DNA of 64,000 bases from Dendrobium chrysotoxum (lineage: Eukaryota > Streptophyta > Magnoliopsida > Asparagales > Orchidaceae), in NCBI GenBank assembly GCA_019925795.1, contig CM034307.1, positions 13,661,197 through 13,725,196 on the forward strand, in the 5' to 3' direction. Under the pieces are notes generated by a model. The model searched no databases and was not told where the DNA came from. It saw nothing but the letters and a program-made list of their open reading frames with translations. Shown piece by piece: positions 57,180-64,000 of the stretch. The position numbers and the translations under genes were made by a program. Numbering within the stretch: position 1 is the stretch's first letter; every line of letters starts with the position of its first letter.

Positions 57180-58260
57180 AAAAATACAAAGGAACATTCA
57201 ACACTATGGCGCTATATGAAAAACTATCGTCGCCTAGTTTAACAACACCGAAACACCAAATTTTGGATATTGCAGCACTTTCTTCTCTATTTGTGAGCAC
57301 TGTTGTGGTAGAGCAGTTAGCGCCACAATGGTTGAGGCGCCATAGTGTTGGAAAACTAGCTTTGCGGCATCGGGTTCTAAAAAAAAAATGAATGCCACGA
57401 CGCCACACATTTCAATGCCAAAGTTTCATTTTGTCCACTTATGTGCCATAAAACTCTAATTTTCAAAGCATCGCGGTGTTGCAGTTTTAACTTTCCAGGA
57501 CCACATCAATACAGTGAGAAGATGAGTCTCTTCACTTGATAATTATTCCATGTCATCATACGCCACGACGAAGCAAACATTTCAGGGCCAAAGCGCCAAT
57601 TCACTTTCAGGCATTGTAATGCCACATCTTGAAGAACTACAGCGCCAGTAATCATTCTTTTGCTTTCTTATAAATAAATGTTCTGTTTTATTTGTTGAGG
57701 AGTTTAGTCACTTGTGTAAAATTTAGTATTTTTAGTGTACTTCTCTAGTTCTTTATTTAATACATATAGCGAACATTTTTATATAGTTAAAATTTAGTGT
57801 GATGTAGAGCCTCGACAGAGGAATGCAAGAATAATCAGGAATATTGAAATAGAATGTTGGCATGCCTAGACTTAGGATGTCTGAATATTCTAGGGTCTTA
57901 AGGAGATATTAAAATTATAGGAGGTTAGCGGATATCCTTTCACTCCTACAAGTTTGACAAAAATCTAAGGATGCATATGCTCTTAATCACATTACAAATA
58001 AGAGTTTCATTAGGAAAGATATGCAATTTACATTTATCTATTCAAAATACTTTATTAAACATTGTATTAAATATTTTACTAAATTTTATTTAGTGATAAA
58101 AACTTTAAAATATCATTTTATTTATAGTAGGATAATATGCATTTAGAGTAAGTAGTACTAGTTTTATTATAAGTAAGCATACCACTTCCTCGTGGGTTTG
58201 ACACTCTACTTCATTACTTTATTACTTGATTCAGCATCTTTAATTAAGTACGTTTAAGTG
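57180..58260 (+). repeat. Unclassified dispersed repeat (family X), copy 2
   Basis: Its right half matches 25162-25870. The left half (57200-57650) is unusual in repeating short GCGCC/GGCGC-containing words (ATGGCGCTAT, AGCGCCACAATGG, AGGCGCCATAG, AAGCGCCAA, CAGCGCCA) in an AT-rich context. Copy 1 has decayed counterparts (AGTGCTTAGCG, AGCACTATGGTGCTCC). No coding capacity recognised. Confidence 0.5.
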
Positions 58261-61083
58261 AATTTAATTTATGGACATATCAAAGAAAACCTAAACATGT
58301 TTAAAAAAGCACCTATTACACAGTCACAGCCACCCACACCATCAAAATAAATTTAGAAACTTCATTTCATCATATTTGCATTTTCATAAAATATAAAATC
58401 AGTGAGCAAACTCAATTATTTTCTTGTGATTAAAACTTTATTTTTGTGTACGGCTTGAGAGCAATTTTTTTAAAACTATTCCTTTATGAGATCTAAATTG
58501 TTACACTTACTTTTACGTTTCTTTTATGACTTGTATTATTTTTGTGGGTTGAAAACATCGAGTGAGGTAGTTTCTTCCTAGTGTTAGGAAGATACAATTA
58601 TTGTAACTATTTTGGCTATTAGAGTATCCTAGTCTGGGTTGGGCTAGGCATGGAGTAGGCCATTTTTGGGTATGGGCTGAATCATGTAAAATTTCATTGT
58701 GTTTTCTTAATTTTGATTTCCTTTCTTTTTAATGTTCCACTCATTTAACTATTTTTTTTAAAAGAAAATTTTAAATATTTTTTAATTGTGTTAGTGTACA
58801 ACCCAATTCACTTCCCTCTTGAGTTGCCATAATGTTTCTCAGTTTTCCTTATCTAAAAAGATTCTTGAGCCTTATTAGAAGGTCAAGCATGATCCTCATG
58901 GCCTGAAATTTCCTAGGGTGGCTAGAATTCAAACTAGATTAAATTTTAAAGCTTTTTTAAATACTATGAATTTTTCTAAAAGATAGGATTTTTACTTGCT
59001 TCCTTGAGCTTCATGAGCTATTTTTGAGCATCCCCTAAGCATCCTTAGCCCTTCTGTGACCTCAAAATCTAAATTTGATCAACCTTCTCCAAGCTTGCTC
59101 TAGTATTTTTTTAAATTCTAATCCACTACTTCTCTGGCTGTACTATCTAAAGATAAGTTGTTCCCTACATCCATTCAAGAGAATCATAAGTAAAAACCCC
59201 CTCAAGACTATCTATCTCATTTGAATTTACATTGTGGTTCTAATTTTATCAAATTGAAGCCCATCTAATATGTCCCGTGGTTTGGGGTTTTAATCCCCAG
59301 CCATCTTATCTTTGGTCAAATGGTTGTAGTGAGTGCTATAGTTTCTAAGGGGCCCATCATGATTTACATTACCAATAAGGATGCACAATCTTAAAAAGTG
59401 TAAACACAATCAGTATGCTTACTATGTAAGCATTCAATAAAATGCAATTTAATAGGTAGAGCTTTAAAATTTAATATCTTAATGAATCCTATGCCCAATT
59501 GGACAAATAAGCTCTCTTTGGATTTAAATTTTCAAGGCCTATCCATTGGATCTAAAATTCAAGCCAAAGGGAGAGTTGAATAGGAGAATTTTATTGAATA
59601 ATGGACTAAAGGTTTTGTGAATTACATGCTTAAAACAACATAACTCGAGTTTAAACTTGGTTTGATTGTCATTTAGTGTGGGTTCAATCACTCTGAATTT
59701 TCTAACAGCTATTTCCACTCGTTAGGTTATATTTTGACCTAATTTAAAAATTCATATAAATTAAATGAAAGTAAATAATTACATGATCTTCTTTTATATT
59801 GTAAATATTATGTTTTGGTTTAGTTTGACATGGATTTTACATTAATTCTTTATCTAGTTTTTTTTTGAATAAATTTTCAAAACATAGTTTATATTTACTT
59901 TTAATAAAACCTAGAAAGGCTTTGGTGTTGTCAATTTTTTATAGAATACTCCTTGGGTTAGTACTAACTTAGGGTTTACATTTCATATTAGTTCGAGTTC
60001 ATTTGATCTATCAATTTGGAAACCCTAATTCAATTGACATTATTAAACCTTGGAATTCACTAAATCATAAAAATTTAAATAAAAATTAGAAAAATGTAAA
60101 CTAAATTGCAATCATCTTTAAATCATCAATGGAATCTATGAAAAAGAAAAAAAATACAAGGAATCCTTAAAAATAAAATTAATAAATAACTAAAGAAAAT
60201 TAAAAATAAAAAATAAGCTAAATCATTAAAAATTAAATATAATTTCTAATACTTTCAAACTTTCATGGATCTCACATTATGACATTCAAGACCTATTCTG
60301 ATGATCTCATGATGGTTAGAGGTGATTTGGTCAAAATATTAAAAAAATACCAAAGATTTAATAAATTAATCTATTAATAAATATAAAACTTTGAAAATTC
60401 ATAATAAATAAATAAATAAATATCCTAAAAATAGAAACTCAATTGCTTTGAATTCTAAATAAGTTCAAGAATTTAATATAAATGATAAATATTCGGATTC
60501 AATCCAATGTTTAGTTCACAAATCTAATTCAAGTTCCAAAATAAATTTCCAAAGTACAAATTTAAACTCTAAAGGCCTGAGATTTTCCCTTTCTCATAAG
60601 AATCCTTTATCATACTCAAAATCCTAGGTGAAGCCTTTGAAGTTGTGTTTGATCATTCTTTTATATTTATTAAACATCCCCTTAGAGCCTCCCTAACTAT
60701 TTTGTAAGCCCACATGCCCTTCCAAACACAAAACCTGAACTTTCAATCATGAAACCAAAACCATTAAATATTTATGATCTATGACACTCACATGGTATCT
60801 TGTTTCAAACATGCTTGTAGCTCTTTGGAAGTGGTCTAAACTTGTTCATAATCATCACTAGAATGATTTAAACCCATTGGGCTCTATGATTGATTATGGT
60901 TAACCTAGGTTGACCATGTTTGACGAACCCTTAGACCCCAAAGTTTGATCATATGCATAAATCATATTATAAACCTTGATAACAAGCCTTAGGTTTGTTC
61001 CCAATTGGATCCATGGGTTACCATGATTTACCGACTCTAAAAACCAAAGTAAAAATAAATATAATTTTTTTATGTTTTTGTCG
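58261..61083. other. AT-rich region without a recognised gene
   Basis: No coding region, RNA gene or clear repeat border found. Runs of TAAATAAATAAA occur near 60405. Probably old repeat debris. Confidence 0.5.
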
Positions 61084-61111
61084 AATATATATGTGTGTGT
61101 GTGTGTGTGTG

Positions 61112-61182
<71 letters not shown>
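61084..61182. repeat. Compound dinucleotide microsatellite (TG)n(TA)n
   Basis: About ten TG units (61092-61112) are followed by about 34 TA units (61115-61182). The tyrosine/isoleucine-rich reading frame across it is a repeat artefact. Confidence 0.97.
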
Positions 61183-61184
<2 letters not shown>

Positions 61185-61189
61185 CTAAT

Positions 61190-62840
61190 TTTTTAAACTA
61201 AAGATAAATAAAAACATATAACCAAAATTCTCTTGCATTAACATAATCACAGTTAAACTATAGTGCAGTAAAAGTAAATTGCAATAAAAATAAAGTACAT
61301 AAAATAAAAAATTGGAACCTAGATTTATAGTGGCTCGGTAAACTTGAACAACATCCAATATCCAAAGATCCTCCTCTTAGTGTATTGCACAAAATAGTAA
61401 ATCTCCTTCAGCCCAAAACTTAGTGGAGAAGCTCCTCTCTTTTGACTAAGTAGAGAATGACATTTACAGACTCAGTTGATTGCCCTTCCTTCCACCTCCT
61501 CAATCTGATGGAGTTGTCATCCCTCATTTTGCCTCCTTTACCAAGCGGAGATGTCATCCATCTTTTCACCTTATAAGCCCAATGGAGTCATCGCTTCCTC
61601 CTTACCATGCCCGATAGAGTAACTTCTTCAACCTTTCACTCCCTCACTTGGACGAGTCGTTGCTTCCTCCTTTAGTTTTCAGTGTTGATAGAATTGTTGT
61701 ACCTTCTTTCACCTCATGGTTTGGTGGAGATGCCTACAGTCTTTGGCCCCAAACAGACACTTTCCTAGAGCTCCTCCTAAGAACTCTACACACACAACTA
61801 GAGGACCTTAGGTGCAAGCCAGCCAAAGCAACTTTGTGACCCCCTTACACTCCCATATCTCTCTCAGGGCTCCTCTCCCTCTCCCATCTTCACCTTCTCT
61901 CTCCCTTGCAAATTGGACTCTCCAAGTTGTCTCTCACAGAAAAGAAACATGACTTTAGTGTCAAAAGATTATTTCCTCAAGATAAGAAAGATTTATAAAG
62001 AGGGTTTTCAATAACCCTAAATTTCAATGAACCCACTCTGATCATATAATATGATTCTAGGATCTTAAAAAATGATTTGTATAATGTCGTCAAAGATTAT
62101 CCAGTATGAATGGAAATCACTTAGTATGATAAGTTCAAATAAAAAAATAGATCATATAGTATGAACCAAAGTTCATCCAAAGAGCTCTCGGGTGGATCGT
62201 ATAGTAAGATATATGTATCATATCAAACTATTTGTAATTAATTCAGATCTGATTTGATTTGATTCCTTAATTATAGGACTTAAACTAGGAAAATATAATT
62301 AAATTATGTACAATACAAATTATTTTGAATAGTATGATACATTCACTTTTTAATTTTCAAATTTATGTATTTTAACTTACTAGGAATTGATGATGGGATT
62401 TCTAAATATAGTTGATCATTCATTACAATATGTAGATAGTACAACATGATTTGTTATATGTTAATTTTACTTAATCGTACTTAATTAAATATTTTAATTA
62501 ATTTTTATTTAAACATATCATACAGTACGCTTAATAAAAAAATTAAAACATTCAATTTCAACCCCTTATGGGTGTGTGCATGGTTGCTAAGCCAACTTTC
62601 ACCTAATACAGAAATAGACTCAAGAAAAATGAAAAATACTGACCTTGTAACATACAAACTAACTTTCATCCTGACACTACAATATCTTGAGTGAGTTCTT
62701 CAATCTTTACTTGGTGTATGTTGTACTTGAAAGGTTAGTATCACACAAAAATAAATATCTAATATGTGATGTAGGAATAAGTAAACAAAGCATTCAATAA
62801 TATTTTTTATCATTAAAACATATGGTCAAATAAAGCATAT
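61190..62840 (-). repeat. Third SIRE-like LTR, inverted
   Basis: Resembles 26330-27579 plus 51245-51490 along its length: ACCTAGATTTATAGTGG near 61319 against ACCACAAATTTATAAGG near 26401, CT-rich segments, then a run of quasi-palindromes such as ATCATATAATATGAT (62041-62055), ATCATATAGTATGAA (62151-62165) and ATCGTATAGTAAGAT (62196-62210). A CCCCTTATGGGTGTGTGC block at about 62562 follows. Probably a solo LTR or fragment; no flanking internal sequence recognised. The microsatellite sits at its left end. Confidence 0.55.
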
Positions 62841-62849
62841 TTGGCATAG

Positions 62850-63960
62850 GAATATTCCCTATACTATTTCTATTTTTATTTGGAGACTCTTACATAAATA
62901 TTTACCTACTAATGATAACCTCATTAAAAAAGGTTTTAGTTTGGCTTCCAAATGTCAATGCTGTTGTCATTTGGAGAGTTTGCATCATGTTTTCATTTCT
63001 GGTCCTCCTGCTACTCGTACTTGAATTTACTTTGATGATTTATTTAGGTTAAATTGCTTTAATGGTAAACTTTCTCTTAAGTCTTTGCTTAATGCTTGGT
63101 TTATTAATTCTAAAGGTCATATTCGTAATGTTATTCCTTGTCTTATACTTTGGTTCATTTGGTTGGAAAGGAACAATTCAATTTTTAATAATGTTAAGAT
63201 GAATCATGCTAATATCATTCAGAGGGTGAAAGATAAGCTTTGTTTGCTGAAGGCTGCCAAGTTAATCACTCACAAGCATTTCAAGAATTTCTACTATGTT
63301 GGCTCTTATTTAGGTTTATCTCTGTTTGGGGATATGCCTGACAACCATGCCTGTATTATTTCTTGGAATAAGCCTCCTAAGGATTTTTTTAAGTTGAATG
63401 TGGATGGGACTTGTTCTGATAATCTTGGGGGCTGTGGTGGTACTATTAGAGACTATTATGGCCATCTCTTAAGTGCTTTTGCAGGGCCAATTTATCTGAA
63501 TAATACTTCTGCTTCTATTACTTATGCCATTCTTTATGGCATTAAATTTTGTGTTTCTCTTAATTTAACTAACTTGATTATTGAGGTCAATTCTGAATTT
63601 GATTTTAGTAAATTTTTAGTTGATGGGGACACGATTTGTAGTTCTGGTCTTTTTTACATGATTAGAGATATTAAAATCTTTTGTTATCTTTTAATTACTC
63701 CTTTCATCATATTTGTAAAGTTGGTAATGAATGTGCTGCGTAGCTGGCGAATTGGGGCTGTCAACTTAATTGCTTTACTGATGTTATTGGTATTTCTATA
63801 CTGGTTCCTCTTCGTGGTTTACTGAAGCTGGATGAGATGGGTATTCCTTATGTTCCCTTAAAATGTTTCTTGCTCCTTTGTTGGTTGGTTTGTTAGGTGG
63901 TGTTCTCGGGACACTTTTATATGTTACTACTTTTTCTTCCCCTTGTTATTTTTTATCTAT
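62850..63960 (+). pseudogene. LINE-C ORF2 end: zinc-binding region and RNase H, degenerate
   Basis: The zinc-binding region reads WRLLHKYLPTNDNLIKKGFS, then CQCCCHLESLHHVFISGP before a stop (about 62880-63025). The frame 63085-63825 has LILWFIWLERNNSIFNN and a C-terminal RNase H: FFKLNVDGTCSDNLGGCGG (about 63390), IRDYYGHLLSAFAGP, then TYAILYGIKF where the catalytic Glu of the usual AEL motif is missing, and IEVNSEF where EVDS is usual, so a catalytic Asp is also lost. A frameshift near 63690 is needed to reach HHICKVGNECAA, the counterpart of the REGN...AD motif, followed by a stop. Inactive. Confidence 0.85.
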
Positions 63961-64000
63961 TGCTTCATTTTGGCTATTTACTGGTGCTGCAAAATTTGTG
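62850..64000 (+). mobile_element. LINE-C: 3' part of a plant L1-type LINE, running off the window
   Basis: Starts abruptly in the zinc-binding region after RT and continues through RNase H toward the 3' end. A 5'-truncated or deletion-derived fragment. No poly(A) is reached before the window ends. Confidence 0.85.

Noticed and set aside
57124..57408. Frames on both strands in family X
   Set aside because: Produced by the GCGCC-word repeats; no resemblance to known proteins.
60995..61201. 68-residue frame ending in a YIYIYI run
   Set aside because: A translation of the (TG)n(TA)n microsatellite.

Overview
The window is a stretch of flowering-plant nuclear DNA made almost entirely of nested and decayed transposable elements. 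I found no convincing host protein gene, tRNA, rRNA or CRISPR. The plant assignment rests on the element types: a Tat-lineage (Ogre/Retand-like) Ty3/gypsy element with two RNase H domains, a SIRE-like copia gag, plant L1-type LINEs with a DUF4283-type ORF1, and a CACTA (En/Spm) transposon. The species cannot be named.

Layout. 1-3465: decayed 5' part of an old Tat-lineage gypsy element (+). It is joined at about 3465 to the broken 3' end of a LINE (LINE-B, minus, main part 13722 to about 18880). LINE-B was hit by a gag-only, SIRE-derived LTR element (3490-13721, target duplication CATTT). That element's 3' LTR was then hit by a second LINE (LINE-A, 9360-13614, minus, perfect 14-bp target duplication). 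18881-20397: AT-rich, unassigned, with a small inverted-repeat structure. 20398-25158: CACTA transposon with TCA target duplication, coding minus, transposase core deleted; it sits in an unclassified repeat (family X) that has a second copy at about 57180-58260. About 25930-27579 and 51245-51490: inverted relative of the SIRE-like family, split by the largest element. 27580-51244: a 23.7-kb Tat/Ogre-like element (minus) with LTRs of 6.7 and 6.1 kb, target duplication GTGCT, a PBS, a pre-gag ORF, gag, protease, RT, two RNases H and integrase, and an 847-bp higher-order tandem array between integrase and 3' LTR. 51491-57179 and 58261-61083: AT-rich, unassigned. 61084-61182: GT/AT microsatellite. 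About 61190-62840: a third SIRE-like LTR (minus). 62850-64000: 3' part of a LINE (+), running off the window.

Relative ages come from nesting and from hand-compared samples. LINE-B is older than the gag-only element (LTRs about 91% alike in one 205-bp sample), which is older than LINE-A. The Tat/Ogre-like element is young (LTRs about 97% alike in one 270-bp sample) but already carries nonsense codons. None of the elements looks autonomous now. The most interesting structures are the three-monomer 141-bp higher-order array inside the Tat/Ogre-like element, the GC-rich module with a B-box-like site in its LTRs, the 15-bp quasi-palindrome repeated in several copia-type LTRs, and the gag-only element with a doubled primer-binding site.
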